Shown here one piece after another: positions 1-11,524 of a DNA stretch of 64,000 nt. Origin of the DNA: Galaxea fascicularis. Its lineage: Eukaryota; Cnidaria; Anthozoa; Scleractinia; Euphylliidae. The position numbers and the translations under genes were made by a program. The stretch lies in assembly GCA_948470475.1 (NCBI GenBank), contig OX419338.1, positions 8,615,705-8,679,704 of the forward strand. The letters run 5' to 3'. Numbering within the stretch: position 1 is the first letter of the stretch; each line of letters starts with the position of its first letter. The notes under the pieces were generated by a model. It did not search any database. It saw only the letters and a program-made list of their open reading frames with translations, and was not told where the DNA came from.

Positions 1-31
1 ACACAAAACTACATAACATGACACGAACCTA

Positions 32-436
32 TTACGTTTTGATAAGTTTATTAAATGAATATATCGATTCCGCTAATTTTGCTTCATTTGGGAGTGGTTC
101 CAAAGAATCTTGTGCTATATTTAGAAACTCTCTCTTCGGTTTAGGAAGTGTCAAATCTGTAGCACTATTTCTGAGACGGTAATTAGTCTGATCAGGATTC
201 CTTCTAACAAAAGAGTTCCTGAGGTCGGGCGCGGTGTCGTCATTCAGTATTTTATACATCAGTGTTGATTTGGCAAGGAGCCTCCTCACATCTAGTGCGT
301 CCCAAGAGAGGGTCTCGATTATATAAGCGGAACTAATATCATAACTGGCACCAGTAAGAACCCTAGCAGCACGAGATTGAAATCTTTGTAGCTTATCTTT
401 TAGTAATTTGCCGCGTTGTTCCAAAGAGGGGAACAA
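32..436 (-). pseudogene. Non-LTR retrotransposon reverse transcriptase, C-terminal relic
   Basis: A 134-codon open frame reads like the tail that follows the reverse transcriptase palm in cnidarian CR1/L2-like elements: a stretch LQRFQSRAARVLTG, then a W-D-x-L-x-x-R-R segment, a K-x-x-x-M-Y-K-x-L-N segment and an LRNS-type C-terminal block. No palm catalytic motif (YADD) or endonuclease is present, so this is a 5'-truncated dead copy cut by the window edge. It lies head to head with another relic starting at 493. The family assignment is from recognition only. Confidence 0.6.
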
Positions 437-492
437 TATTCAAAGTAAGGCTGTCAGTACTAGGTTCTTATAGACCTTTAGATTCAATTACC

Positions 493-1145
493 GTGGCTGA
501 TGCTACTGTGGAGCCCACATCTAGCGCACGGAACATTGCTGTCGTCTTCGACAATACCATGAGTTTCGAGGAACACGTCAACGAACTATGCAGGACAGCT
601 TTTTTTCACATCAGGAACATTAGTCGCATGGGCCCATGCCTTGGTATTGACTCTACCAAAACACTAGAGCATGCATTAGTAACGTCTCGCTTAGATTACT
701 GTAATGCGCTTCTCTATGGCCTACCTTAGCTGATTATCTTATTCAAAGACTACAATATGTCATGAATGCGGCGGCCAAAGTTATCACTTGCAAGCGAAAG
801 TTTGATCATGTCACACCACTACTTATTGAGCTACACTGGCTCCCCGTTCGTCAGCGTATTGTTTTTAAGATCTTTATGTACACCTTTAAGGCACTCCATG
901 GTGTGACTCCAACATACCTGACTGAGCTCACCAGTCCTTATGTTCCTAGGCGCGCTCTTAGGTCTGTTGACCAATTTCTGTTGGAGCAGCCAACGCAGAA
1001 TCTCAAATCGATTGGCTTTCGGGTTTTCTCAGTGTACGCGCCCTATTTCTGGAATTCCCTTCCATTTGAGATTAAAAGGAACGCATCTGTGCCTATTTTT
1101 AAAGCTAAACTAAGGACCCATCTTTTTCGACAAGCCTATTTTTAG
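493..1145 (+). pseudogene. Non-LTR retrotransposon reverse transcriptase C-terminal relic (CR1/L2-like)
   Basis: Two frames (493-729 and 762-1145) together give the end of a reverse transcriptase. The first holds a vFDNTMSFEEHV block and SRLDYCNALLYGLP. The second holds KFDHVTPLLIELHWLPV and FWNSLPFEIK, the hallmark C-terminal blocks of CR1/L2-like proteins in marine invertebrates. A stop at about 727 and a frame change separate them, so the copy is inactive. The palm and endonuclease are missing. Downstream, 1,150-1,360 is its probable 3' UTR: TTTTAGACTTTTGACTTTT-like repeats, then a GCGCATTT/AAATGCGC hairpin near 1,318-1,343. Confidence 0.75.
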
Positions 1146-1383
1146 ACTCTGAGTCATGAGTGTATGAAATTTCATTTGATGTTTTTAGACTTTTGACTTT
1201 TTCGATTTTTAAGACTTTTAGACTTTTGACTTTTCCGACATTTTTGGGTTTTTTTTTAGTATGTTGCTATATTTGTAGTTTTTAGTGTATAGATTATAAT
1301 TTATTTGACACTGTAAAGCGCATTTGGGCGTTAGGAAAATGCGCTAAAGAAATTTCTTAATTAATCTTAATCATCTTTTCAAG

Positions 1384-1535
1384 TAATATACCAAACACGA
1401 GAGACAGTGTTTTATCGGGATATCCAAACACCGAGAAGAGAGTTGAAAATACGACGCGCAGCGGAGTATTTTTGACGGAATTCGAGGTGTTTGGATGGCC
1501 GATGAAACACTGTCTCGAGTGTTTGGTATATCTTC
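1384..1535. mobile_element. Foldback/MITE-like palindromic element
   Basis: The left arm begins ATATACCAAACACGAGAGAC and includes ATCCAAACACCGAG. The right arm is its near-perfect reverse complement, ending ACTCGAGTGTTTGGTATAT. An inner hairpin (AAAATACGAC / GGAGTATTTT) sits in the middle. There is no coding capacity. Arms of about 50 bp around a short centre suit a non-autonomous DNA element. Confidence 0.65.
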
Positions 1536-1999
1536 TCAATTGAAACAAAAACTAAGGAATTAACGGAGAAGCAAAATCGTCAAAATCTATCAGTACTAAT
1601 TAAGACCGGGTATCCAAACCCCCTTCACGGTTGTGATTTCCTTTGTTTTAACTTGATGAATTATTCATGAGTTTGAGAAGCGTATTTTCAGGAACAAAGG
1701 GCTTGATACGTCTCATCGCTCCAATACCTGCACTGGCCTTCTTACAAAATCATGTTAATATGACTATCCTAACTAAGTTTTTCATCTATCTGAACCCCTT
1801 TATGTGTATCCGTTCGTAATATGGGTATATTGTTTACCACGACGGGTTGTTCAGCATTCTTATTGTTTAAATTATATGAGGAGCCAATAAACATCAATTT
1901 AGACTTAGAGGGGTGCATTTGCAGTTTATTCAGTCTATCAGCCAATTACGGACATGAACGAGGTCAGAATTTATGTACGGAGAACGCATTATACATTTA

Positions 2000-2010
<11 letters not shown>

Positions 2011-2036
<26 letters not shown>

Positions 2037-2174
2037 AGAAAAGCGCCGTCTGAATCAGTTGCCGCTCTAGTGTCGAATAATACGGCAGACCTTCTCGAAC
2101 TTGACAACGTTGCCGCACCGAATTAAAGCTGCCGTACCGAACTGATTCAGACGCCGCTCTTTTGCCGAACTTAA
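2011..2174. mobile_element. MITE-like element with ~35-bp terminal inverted repeats
   Basis: The left end carries GTTCGGCACATGAG followed by GCGCCGTCTGAATCAGTT. The right end carries the reverse complement, AACTGATTCAGACGCCGCTC then TTTTGCCGAAC. A third partial copy (GTTCGACACATGAGTGGAGCGGCGTCTGAG) follows at about 2,187-2,216, so two related elements may be nested. No protein is encoded. Confidence 0.6.
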
Positions 2175-2224
2175 TTCATCAGTTAGGTTCGACACATGAG
2201 TGGAGCGGCGTCTGAGCCGGGCCT

Positions 2225-2340
2225 TTCGAGTAAGTAGCCTGTTCCAGGCTCTCAGATAGAGGAGGCGAGGGAACGAGAACTCTCAGATAGTGGAGGCTCG
2301 CTCGCCTCCACCATCTGGAGGTAACGAGTCAGGGACGGTC
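2225..2340. repeat. Short direct/inverted repeat cluster
   Basis: CTCAGATAGnGGAGGC occurs twice (near 2,251 and 2,281), and the second copy is followed by its inverse GCCTCCACCATCTG, giving a hairpin. It is probably the end of another foldback element. Nothing coding is seen between here and the receptor exon ending at 2,552. Confidence 0.4.
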
Positions 2341-2551
2341 TATTAGAAAAGTGATGGGAGGAGTGACACTAAAAATTCTCGCAGGGAAAAAGGACAAGAA
2401 AGAAAATTTGTGCAAAGCCGGAGAACTACTGATTAGGCAAAGGGAAAAAAACTCCTGCACTTGCTAAAAAAGAACCCCGCACAAACAATGGGTCCGCAAA
2501 GAGAAACCACGCAAGCTGAAAATCAAGGAAAGTAAGATAAATGTAACTTAC

Positions 2552-5366
2552 TTGTTGTAGAGGAATATGTCAGGTTTCCACACTTTAGATGCATCTACAT
2601 TGATAGCGTTTATCCCACCAAACTCCGAGCTGTTCCAGACTAAAAAGGGATTGTGCCATGCCTAAAGAATTGAGATCGAAAACGGTAATATAGGGGAACT
2701 TGGATACAATGTACCCAGTACAGTGCAACTCCGTGGCCTAGCTGCATTATTCTTTCCCGTCACTAAAACTATAAGACTCTGTACGTAGTTATAAAGCCAG
2801 GATAAATTAGTACATTGACTCACAAGAAGTGCAAAAAAATAGAAGTAGTGTAGAGTAAATTGAGACAGAATGGCTTAAGATAACAGGGTTTCTGAGTTCT
2901 CACCTTAATATGCTTTTTTCGAATTACTTTTGTTATTTTAACTTCCAAGTCACACTTGTATCGTCATTACACTTTTTTTGCTCTGGAAGGAGGAGCTTAG
3001 TTCTTCAGCCAAGACCTCAAGTATTTTCGTCTCGTTTTCAGTCCATACAAATAGGGCATATGACCATGCAGTTCAACTGATGGCATTTAATCTCTGACAA
3101 CATACCTGTCGAAACCAAACACTACTCTTGACAATCTGATTTTTAAAATCCTGTAAGGGAAAATTGGTGGAATCAGATATTTTTCAGTGACGGGCTATTA
3201 ATGATGCGCCCATAGGGCAACGGTCGTCCTGCACCTGGTATGTTAATTATAATTTTGTTTTCATCTTCCTAAAATACCTTCATGATTACTTCAGTTTGAA
3301 AGTCTCTCCCCTTGTCTTAAAAAACACACCTATGAAAAATCTTAGAAATCCGTTTGCTGAAATCAGATTCTCTGTTAGAGGAATGCGACATATTTCGGCC
3401 ACTTCGGTAACTTCCAGTCGATTCAAACTCGTTTAAAAGAATACAAAACCTCAGTACTGCTTTGCCAATATTCTGGTCACAATGAGTAAGAGATGCCAAT
3501 AAAAATGAGTCTCGAATTAAAAAATATATTCCTGGGTGACCCACTTTAAGGTTTCTTTCCTGCTCTATGAAAAATCTTCGGTTGATCATTTTGTCAGCCG
3601 TTATTAAAATGTTGAGTTTCCCAAGTGTTCTAGGCAAACAAATGTGGCTGTGATTCCGGTTAATTCTGCCTATTTCTTCTTGATGATCGAGTCATAATGT
3701 TCAATTTCGGTGCCTAATCTAAAAAATCCAACTGAATAGTCTGGCAGGACGAAATAGGCAAGGCCTATTAAGAAACAAAAAAAGTTACGTAACCAGGGAG
3801 AGTCAGCCCTGAAGACAGCCAAGCGCGCAGGAATGTGTGGCCATACTGAAAACCAAACGGAGTAAAACTTGGCATGGGTGTTGAAAATCAACCCCTCATG
3901 GCGTTGGAGCAGTAGGCATTCCTTGCGCACATTCACATTCTTGGATCAAGTCTTACTGATGATTTTGTAATGAGGAAATGCCTGTATGGAAGTGTATTCT
4001 TAGATCTTTGGAACCGTGGCGTGGACAAAACATCTACGGCCTATTAAAAAGGCCAAATAAAGCAGAAGACAGCTAAGTGCATAGAAATGTGTGGCTATAA
4101 GAGAGAATGGGAGAGTTTAAAATTGTTGTCTTTAGTATTCCGGCTTGTAATGGGGCAGCGAGCATTCCTAGCGTGCATTCACGTTCGCCGATGTACTGGC
4201 TTGCTGATTACGTAATGAGGAAATACAGGGAAGTGTATTCTTTTTCCTTTGAAATCCAGGACCACGAACCCGTCCCAGATGACTGATACACGTCCATGTA
4301 CCTCCAATGTGTTTTCGAGTTTAACCAATTTATTCGGTAGCGGCCTGTAATTCAAAAGAAATAGTGCCTACAATTCAAACCGAGCCCGCTTGCCTTCCTT
4401 TTTGTGATGCCGGTCTGCAAGCTAATTTTGTCAGGCTAATGACAAATGAAACCCTCCCTTTTGACTCCCTTTTGACTCTTAAAATTAATTGACAGTGACC
4501 TCCATTATCAGGTCTCTTAAAAGAAAACGCACAAACAGACGGCCTTTTTCGTCCCCGACGGCTAATTTTATATTGAGGTCTACGCTTAATTTACAATGTT
4601 TAGCAATGGGTTAACCTTTGAACCATTTGGTTTACATAAAAGATAAGCAATACAATATGTCTGTGGGCAACTATTTTCGCTATTTAATTTTTTGCACATT
4701 CAAGTTTGAAAATTAATGTCTTGTTCAGTTAACAATGTAACATTCTTATGTTGGCTCCTGTAATTTCAGTGATCCAGAGCTGATTAGTTCTGCTAGATTT
4801 AGATCAGTTTGTGAACTGTTTGCTACTCTTGTCTTCCGTTTTGCTGTTAAAACTGTTTGTTCTTGCTAATCAACTTGAACTAGGCTGTGAAATGCCCATG
4901 CATAATTCCCCAGCCGGAACGAGACTTATTTATGATCGATATAAATAGAAACATTTATTATGACTTTTCTTCAAAACAGTAAGGAAACATTACTCGACTG
5001 ATTTCATCTATATGGAGGCCTGAGACCACGCGAAGTTTCAGTTACATAGCAATTGTTACACCACTCAAAAATGTGTAACATTATTTCATATCACCATGAT
5101 TGACGGCTCTAAAGTATCCACCACACAAGGCAACCTTGTCTTATTAGTTAGAGTGTTGACATGAACTTAAGTTGAAAAAACTTTTAAAAAATCTAATAAC
5201 TTGCTTACCACTTCAATAATTTGATGAAGCGAGATACCAAACTTCACACGAACGGTGTCCCGCTTGTTCAATACCGGACGAAGTTCAGCATCGTATCTGC
5301 TAAACACAAAGTTTAACAACTTTTTCTCGTCGTCATCTATTTCTCCTTCGGATTTGTTTTCTAAAA
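2552..5366 (-). CDS. Nicotinic acetylcholine receptor-like Cys-loop channel subunit (partial, three exons)
   Basis: Three exons on the minus strand rebuild the start of the extracellular ligand-binding domain of a pentameric ligand-gated channel. Exon 5366-5209 (158 nt, starts in phase 1) encodes DDDEKKLLNFVFSRYDAELR, a proline-valine-leucine-asparagine stretch and FGISLHQIIEV. Exon 3150-3106 (45 nt) encodes DFKNQIVKSSVWFRQ. Exon 2661-2552 (110 nt) encodes AWHNPFLVWNSSEFGG and VWKPDIFLYN. All have good GT/AG ends and phases that join. The 45-nt and 110-nt exon sizes match conserved exons of animal nicotinic receptors. WxPDIxLYN and the W-x-R-Q block are family hallmarks. The signal-peptide exon upstream was not found. 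The Cys-loop and membrane exons must lie left of the window. Ligand and subunit class cannot be told from this part. Confidence 0.85.
3760..4265. repeat. Diverged direct repeat, two copies of ~240 bp
   Basis: 3,760-4,020 and 4,040-4,265 share ordered blocks: CCTATTAA, GAAGACAGC(C/T)AAG, AATGTGTGGC, a GCATTCCT block, a GCATTCAC block, TAATGAGGAAAT and GGAAGTGTATTCTT. The repeat sits in an intron of the receptor gene. No open frame is shared between the copies, so it is probably an old mobile-element or local duplication. Confidence 0.55.
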
Positions 5367-7840
5367 CTGGAGAGAAAACACACATATTTATTTCCATGTT
5401 TTCAATTCCCGACTGCGTTGCATACGTCATGAACAGCTGCAAAACAAATTCAAATTAGACTGGCTGAACCTAATAATTACTGAAATCTTAACCATTTTTC
5501 TTGCTAAACACTATACAATGTTGACATGCCTAAAAACGAAACTTGTTCCTCTTGGAAGTTCGTTAGTAGATACGCCCCATTCGAGCCCCATGTTGACTGA
5601 GCAGTTGTTGAGGAGTAACATTTTTTCCGAAATGACTGAGATGGTTCTAGCTGCTGAGTATGTGAATAGACTCCCAGTGAGGCCATTGAAATGTTACAGA
5701 GGGAGGCCCTTCATCTTGAGTAAAAGGTTGCAACCCTAAATGCAACCCGTATGTCGCACACTGATTACAGCCAACAATAATTTTACTCGCACGTATCATA
5801 CTCCCAAGCTGTGTTTTTATAAATAGTACACTCAGTGACCCCAAATCACTTTTTTCAGAATTTCCGTAATCGCAAGAAAAACAACCGAGTCCCTGATAAA
5901 CGTTTATTTATTTTTCAAGCCGACCCCGCTGTGATTCAAAATAAAGCAGCTCAACAGTGACTTAAGACCCGGCTAGTGAAATAGAAGGACATCAGCAAAG
6001 GCCGGGGATTTGCTTATGTTCAGTGGGCTGTCGCACCAGATATGCGCTCCATGAAATTAAATACTGAACAGTTAACTCCAATCAGGTGATAGCTATGAGA
6101 AGCGAAAACACCAATTCAGGTAAACTCTCACGTAGTACGTCAACTCTGAATAAGACTTCCTTTTCCCAATGTTGTGAAACCCCTAATACAAGCAACGCGA
6201 AACTTGTTAAAACCACATTTTTTTTAAATTTAACTTTCACAAGCATTTAACAGGTTCTCAGTGAAAGGGAAGTGTATTATATTTAAATGGAACTCAAAGT
6301 TCTTAAGACTTTATATATTGAATAACGTTCTACAAAGAAAATATATTTTACGAATTTAGCCAGCAATTAATATAACAAACACTGCCCAGGCCGGTTTAAA
6401 TATAAAGCACTATCTATTTAGTTTCCTCTCTGTCAAGAGGATTGGGCAATAAAGAGTCCAATAATGGTGCAAATATCTCGCTCGAGTATCTACTATCAGA
6501 TCTTGTCATTCAGACAATTTTCTTTTGTATAAAGACCTATAAATTGGTAAACAAATAATATGTTTGTTCTTGGTACGACTTAGTGCTGAGTTAGCACTGG
6601 GTATTAACGTATTCTTCATCTTTACGAGTAAATCTAATTTCACTGATGAGAACTGCTTCTGACGCGTGCTCAAACCAGAACAAATAGTTAATGGCTTGGA
6701 ACACAACTAAAGAGCTGATACTGGTGGACCTAGCGATGCTGTTACAAGTTTTACAAGATAAGATTGAAAACCATAAAAACTGAAATAATTAAGTCGCAGA
6801 GTTTTATCTCATGACACACTTTAGTGCAAATGAAAAACGCGTTTTATTAATGGGACCCTCCACATACAACTACAACCAGCAGTTACTGTTTTCAAACCGC
6901 GAAAATGATTGTGTGTCTGTTTTCAAGAATCTTATTACTGGCTTACCTTTGCCTTTGGAGACAGGCAATGAAGAAAGTAAAATAATACAAACATACAACG
7001 AAAGCCACATTGTGTCCTTGCTTGTAGCGCCCAGTCAACTGAGACCTTGGTTTCTGCTGTATCTTATCAATGTCATGCGAGATGCAGAAATTCCTGACCG
7101 CGGCGCGCAATCCAAAACTTCAGGGCCATTAACATAATGTCACCCAATGTAGATGTTTAAGATGCCCCGGGGGCAACACATTGCGGATGGTTGATTCCAG
7201 GTTAATCTGTTTTGAAAAAAACGCTGAAATCTCATCAGAATTTAGCAAGTTGTCATGTGTTTTGCATCAGTATGTTCAACTTGTCTCGCCAAAGTTGTTC
7301 ACCTTGAAGTATTGCTCTCATAACTGCCAGTTACAACCACTCCAAAGCCCAGCAGTTTGTCAACGCTCTCCTTGACGCTCAAGGGCGTAGGATGCGATTA
7401 ATCAAACTTTTGTTTTAGCGTGTTGTTGGAAGTAACGTTTCGCCACACCAAGCTTACGAAATGCAAATTAAAGCTCCTAATGTTTCACAGAAGACACAAA
7501 CACATGAACAAGTGCAAGGCATCCGCAAACGATACGTTAATAGGACGTATAGCTAACAGTGGTAATCGTTTTATATAATTGCGTGCACAGCCATTGTCTC
7601 TTTGTGAAAAGGGTGTGAAACAAACGAAGCGGGCAAATAAAAGCCGAGCAATATTTAGAACTAGGCACAAAAGGCCATACAGAAAACACAACAATGAGAG
7701 ATACCTCTTAATGTATACTTTAGAAGGCTTAAGTCCGTTAAGAACAGTGTAAACTTGTATACCGTTTGTGAGTGTGATTCTACCTGGTTAACTCAGCCAA
7801 ATCACCGGTTCTGCCAGTTAGCACAATCAGGTATCAATCA
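5367..7840. other. No recognisable gene
   Basis: This stretch lies upstream (5' on the minus strand) of the receptor exon at 5,366 and may hold its undetected signal-peptide exon and promoter. Open frames here (for example 6,811-7,137 and 7,485-7,694) show no domain I recognise and no convincing splice context. Confidence 0.4.
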
Positions 7841-8146
7841 CTCAAACTGTCGGGAAAATTAAGAATGCCAAGTACGTATTCAGTGTAACTTACCATTCAA
7901 CATTAACTCACTTTAAAGTGCAATTAGTGAGACTTGTGGGTCGATGGGCTTTGGATGACACACGATTCAAAAATTTGTTGACCAACAAACTCAAACTCAA
8001 ACTGTCGGGAAAATTAAGAATGCCAAGTACGTATTCAGTGTAACTTACCATTCAACATCAACTCACTTTAATGTGCAATTAGTGAGACTTGTGGGTCGAT
8101 GGGCTTTGGATGACACACGATTCAAAAATTTGTGTTGACCAACAAA
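7841..8146. repeat. Two-copy tandem repeat, unit about 155 bp
   Basis: Copy 1 (7,841-7,995) and copy 2 (7,996-8,146) both start CTCAAACTGTCGGGAAAATT and run in register through a CCATTCAACAT(T/C)AACTC block to GTTGACCAACAAA, with a few substitutions and small indels. The high identity suggests a recent duplication. It is followed by self-complementary CAACAAATGTTG-type sequence to about 8,290, which looks like another repeat. Confidence 0.85.
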
Positions 8147-9104
8147 TGCTGGAACTCTTGTTCAACAAATGTTGAACAGTGTATCATGCCAGTGTAGAAT
8201 GTGTAAGTAAGGGAGAGACGAGCTCCATTCCGTTCAGCAACAAGTTGCTGCAACATCGTTGAGCAACAAAATGTTACTCTCCTTCACACACATTAAAGGT
8301 AACAGAGAGACCAGTGGCTGCTGACAATCCCAATTATTCTGCTCGGTCACGGTTTTGAAGTCAATACTTAAACAATTGACAACATTGTAACGACTGAGCT
8401 TAAGTAAGACATTTTCCGAGAAGTACAGCATCTACAAAGTGATATTTTCTTTATCACAGTTTTTCGTTTAGGCTAAACTGCCTCAATTTTGACCACTACC
8501 GAATGCAATTCATTATGATTTGTCGGAGTGCGGTTGGATTTAATTTGCGTCGGCTCGAAAAAAAGAACTAGCAATTTCAATCAAAATTGTTATTAGAAAA
8601 TAGCTCGTAAATCATTTTAACAATAGAGCGATTAAGCATCACGCACCGGCACGGTTCACGACCCTCCATCGGTCGCGCTGTAAGGTTCAAATTTTCATTC
8701 ACCTCTTAATTTTCTTCCCCAGAAATTTAGTGATATTACCAGAATTGCTTCCTTCAGTTTCTCATGCTGGGGTAAAAGGTTCTGTTTCATCATGTAAACA
8801 TCCGTTTGTCTTATTTTATGTTGCGAGAGTAAAACAAGTCATACACTCCGGATGCTCTTTGACGGCATTTATTGCCATCTCTCGTACCCAGGTCAATTTC
8901 TGTAAAACGATGCACAGAAGGAATTTAAGAAAAAATTAAACTTGTAATGCACTGTATTACACCAATACGCGCGAAAAAACGTTAGCAAAAATACGCCCAA
9001 TGCGGCGCTTATAACAATCAGAACGAACTCATTCAAAACAGTTCTTTCCGGAATAACAAGTTTTCTCAATAAACGAGAAAAGTCTTCAGTTCACAATCTG
9101 CATA

Positions 9105-9196
9105 ATCAGAATACATGTTTGGTCTCGTTCCTGTTGATAAACCGTTGATGATCAAAATACTTGTTTGGTCTCGTCCCCCTTGAGAAACCGCTGATC
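9105..9196. repeat. Two-copy 46-bp tandem repeat
   Basis: ATCAnAATAC(A/T)TGTTTGGTCT followed by a GAnAAACCG(T/C)TGAT block occurs at 9,105-9,150 and again at 9,151-9,196. Confidence 0.6.
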
Positions 9197-9399
9197 AATG
9201 TACCTCGGGCCCTTATTTAGGGATAATCGCCTTTCCATTAGCATCAAGGCTGAAGACACAGACATGCGCCATGAAGGGGTAAATACATAACTTCATTTCA
9301 ACTGCTGTGGAGTCAGCGAGAGGACATCTTCAAAAACCTTGATTTGAGCAGGTTTGCCTTTGTAGGTATAATAATAGCAATAATTAACAATCATTGGAC

Positions 9400-9850
9400 G
9401 AGGTTGAGCAAAACATCGTGAAACAGAATCAGAGTTTTGAATATTTTGGATAATGTGTTCCATAAAGTAATACTAGTGTACTTAAAAGTGCGTTTCAGGT
9501 ATTCAGTTCTTAATTGGTTTAGGTAAAACAAACTTATCCTTGTTTCTCTTATTATAACTATGTATTTCTGAGTGACGTAAGTAGTTCGTGTCAAGTCCTT
9601 CCAGTTGGTTATTTAAGCATTTATAAGTAAGAATGGCTTTTTTGTACTTTCTTCTCTGCTGTGAATGTCGACCAATTGAGTTTAGCACGTCCTGAGGCAG
9701 ACGGTTGTAGTTGTCTGCCGAGCCGGGAATGACTCTTCCAGCGCGATTTTGCAGTCTCTGTAGTCGTAGAGATGATGCCGCGCTACATGTGTCCCAGACT
9801 ACTCCGCAGTAGTCAAATCAGGGATGAATAGTTGACTTGTACACAGTTTG
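9400..9850 (-). pseudogene. Non-LTR retrotransposon reverse transcriptase C-terminal relic
   Basis: Read on the minus strand, three frames give successive pieces of the retrotransposon tail: LQRLQNRAGRVIPGS, then YKKAILTYKCLNNQ and LPKPIKN, then LKRTFKYTSITLWNTL. Frameshifts separate them. Neither palm nor endonuclease is present. This is an inactive 5'-truncated copy of the same broad class as those at 32-1,145. Confidence 0.65.
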
Positions 9851-9916
9851 GGCTGATGGTAATGTAAGGATGATGGTAATGTAATGCGTTTAAGGATACC
9901 GATTCTTGAGGAGTCC

Positions 9917-10153
9917 TTATTGCACAGGTAGTCGATTAGTATCGTGCATCTGAGTCATCCTTTCCACGAACTGCCCAACGGATTTCCACGTCTTGAAAGG
10001 ACAGCCTCCTTTGATCAAATGCAGCGCAGTTGCCGGCGACGCCTTTGTGGTTTTGCCGAAAGCAGGACACTTGAACATGGGGCTATCATTCAATGTGACG
10101 CCCATAGGAGTCTGAGAAAAACGTGGAGACAAAGACTGGAAATTAAGCTTCAA
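9917..10153 (-). pseudogene. Fragment of a CPAF/GCPF-motif protein family
   Basis: The minus-strand frame contains SPMFKCPAFGK and, about 25 residues later, GGCPFKTWKSVGQFVERM. Paired Cys-Pro motifs followed by VGQF-x-E recur in the degraded copy at 11,735-11,935 on the same strand, so both descend from one gene family that I cannot name. A candidate splice acceptor lies just before the TPMGV stretch. Nothing upstream or downstream completes the protein. It could be an isolated exon of a live gene; relic is my preferred reading. Confidence 0.35.
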
Positions 10154-10259
10154 ACTAAGCTTCCTTCAATAAATACCTGAAACACGGAGTTTCCGAAAAA
10201 GATTTCAAATTAATGTTAAAAGTAGGGAAGGGAATTTGCCCATGGTGCTGTTCATTTTG

Positions 10260-10510
10260 CTACACAACACATTTGTAACTTTCGAGACTGGATGAAAGTT
10301 TAAATTGCGACCATTCATAGTATTAAAGCTACTGGCAAGACTGTTGCACCGTTCAAGGCTGATCCTCTGCGTCTTGCGGCGTTGTTGATTTCCTGTACAA
10401 CACTGTTCTAACTTTCAAGTCTGAAGGAAATCCTCAAGTGAGACCAATCAAATGAAAGCTAATTAGCAGTGATTTCCTTTGGTATTTTGTAATACAAAGA
10501 GGTTCTATCG
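10260..10510. repeat. Degenerate minisatellite-like repeat
   Basis: Blocks of the type TAACTTTC(G/A)AG(A/T)CTG, GAAA then GACCA(A/T)TCA and GAAAGCTA recur about every 130 bp. Related blocks occur near 28,380 and 46,370, so the unit is dispersed in this genome. It is non-coding. Confidence 0.35.
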
Positions 10511-11251
10511 TTGACAGAGAAGTGATCTCCGCCTACTCAAGTGCGACTGTGACTATCTATACGAGAGCTACTCAGTAGTATTGTGCTGTAAACAGGTGGT
10601 GATTGATGAAAATATCTACTGGACAACATATCACAATGTAGTCAGGGGATATGAGCTGCGGTTACACTAGCCATGTTGCCCTAAGATAAGTGGCTTTTTC
10701 CCGCGGGGAAGCCGCAATTTTTTTAGTGTAACCGATCCGCCAAAATTGAAATTGACTCCGGGAAATTTCCATAGATACGTCACAGAGTTGCCTATGACAG
10801 TTCCAGAAGTAAGTCTTATGGTTAACAAGACCCCAAAGCGGCTCAACCAATCACAAGATTGTCGAACGCAAGCAAACCACGTAGACGCTGTGATGATTTG
10901 TGTAAACAACATGGCTGGCTTTGATGTGGGTATATTTTACGTTTCTATTTGTACCGTAGATTATAGCTTAATTTGAGGACATTTTCTGTTTCTAAACTAA
11001 TGAAATTGAACAGGTTCCTGCTAGCGCTGTTCAGTATGGAAATGGATATCTCTTTGAGCCGCGTACGGACGCAGCGAAGTGTTGAGCAAGCTGCCCCTTC
11101 CTATCGTGTACAAGAACCGCCAAATGTAAATCAGTATCGGTAGTTTCCCTGTTTTCCTGTTGGAGGCCATTTCCAGTTTCTTCCGTCTGGTCGTCCTAAC
11201 GCTTATCTGATAGCCCAGCCGAAAGCACCAGCAGTTGCGGATCTTTACCAA

Positions 11252-11524
11252 GTGAATCCACTGAAGCGAAAAGCAAGCGCTGAAGCTGGACAAATCCAGA
11301 GGCCGGTGAAAAGCCTAATATCAGCTTACAAAGAACATCACAACTTGCTAAAAACAACGAAAAGCGCTCACGACAAGAAAAGTGTATGGGAGAGTATCAT
11401 CGATGAATTTATTCAATTGTGCAGGGAAGCCGGAATCGACACATCAAAAACTTTAGTGCAGATTTAAAAAAAATGGAGAGGCATATTCAATAAATACAAA
11501 TACCTTCCCCTTGGGTAATTTCAA
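11252..11524 (+). pseudogene. Myb/SANT-like DNA-binding domain fragment with an internal stop
   Basis: The frame reads RPVKSLISAYKEHHNLLK, a lysine-rich linker, SVWESIIDEFIQLCREAG, then LVQI, a TAA stop at 11,464-11,466, and continues in the same frame as KKWRGIFNKYK. The conserved tryptophans and the K-K-x-W end fit the Myb/SANT-like domains found beside transposases and in cnidarian expansions. The single in-frame stop just before KKWR, and the lack of any following domain, suggest a dead copy of a transposon-linked or expanded family gene. A domain search of the read-through frame would test this. Confidence 0.4.
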
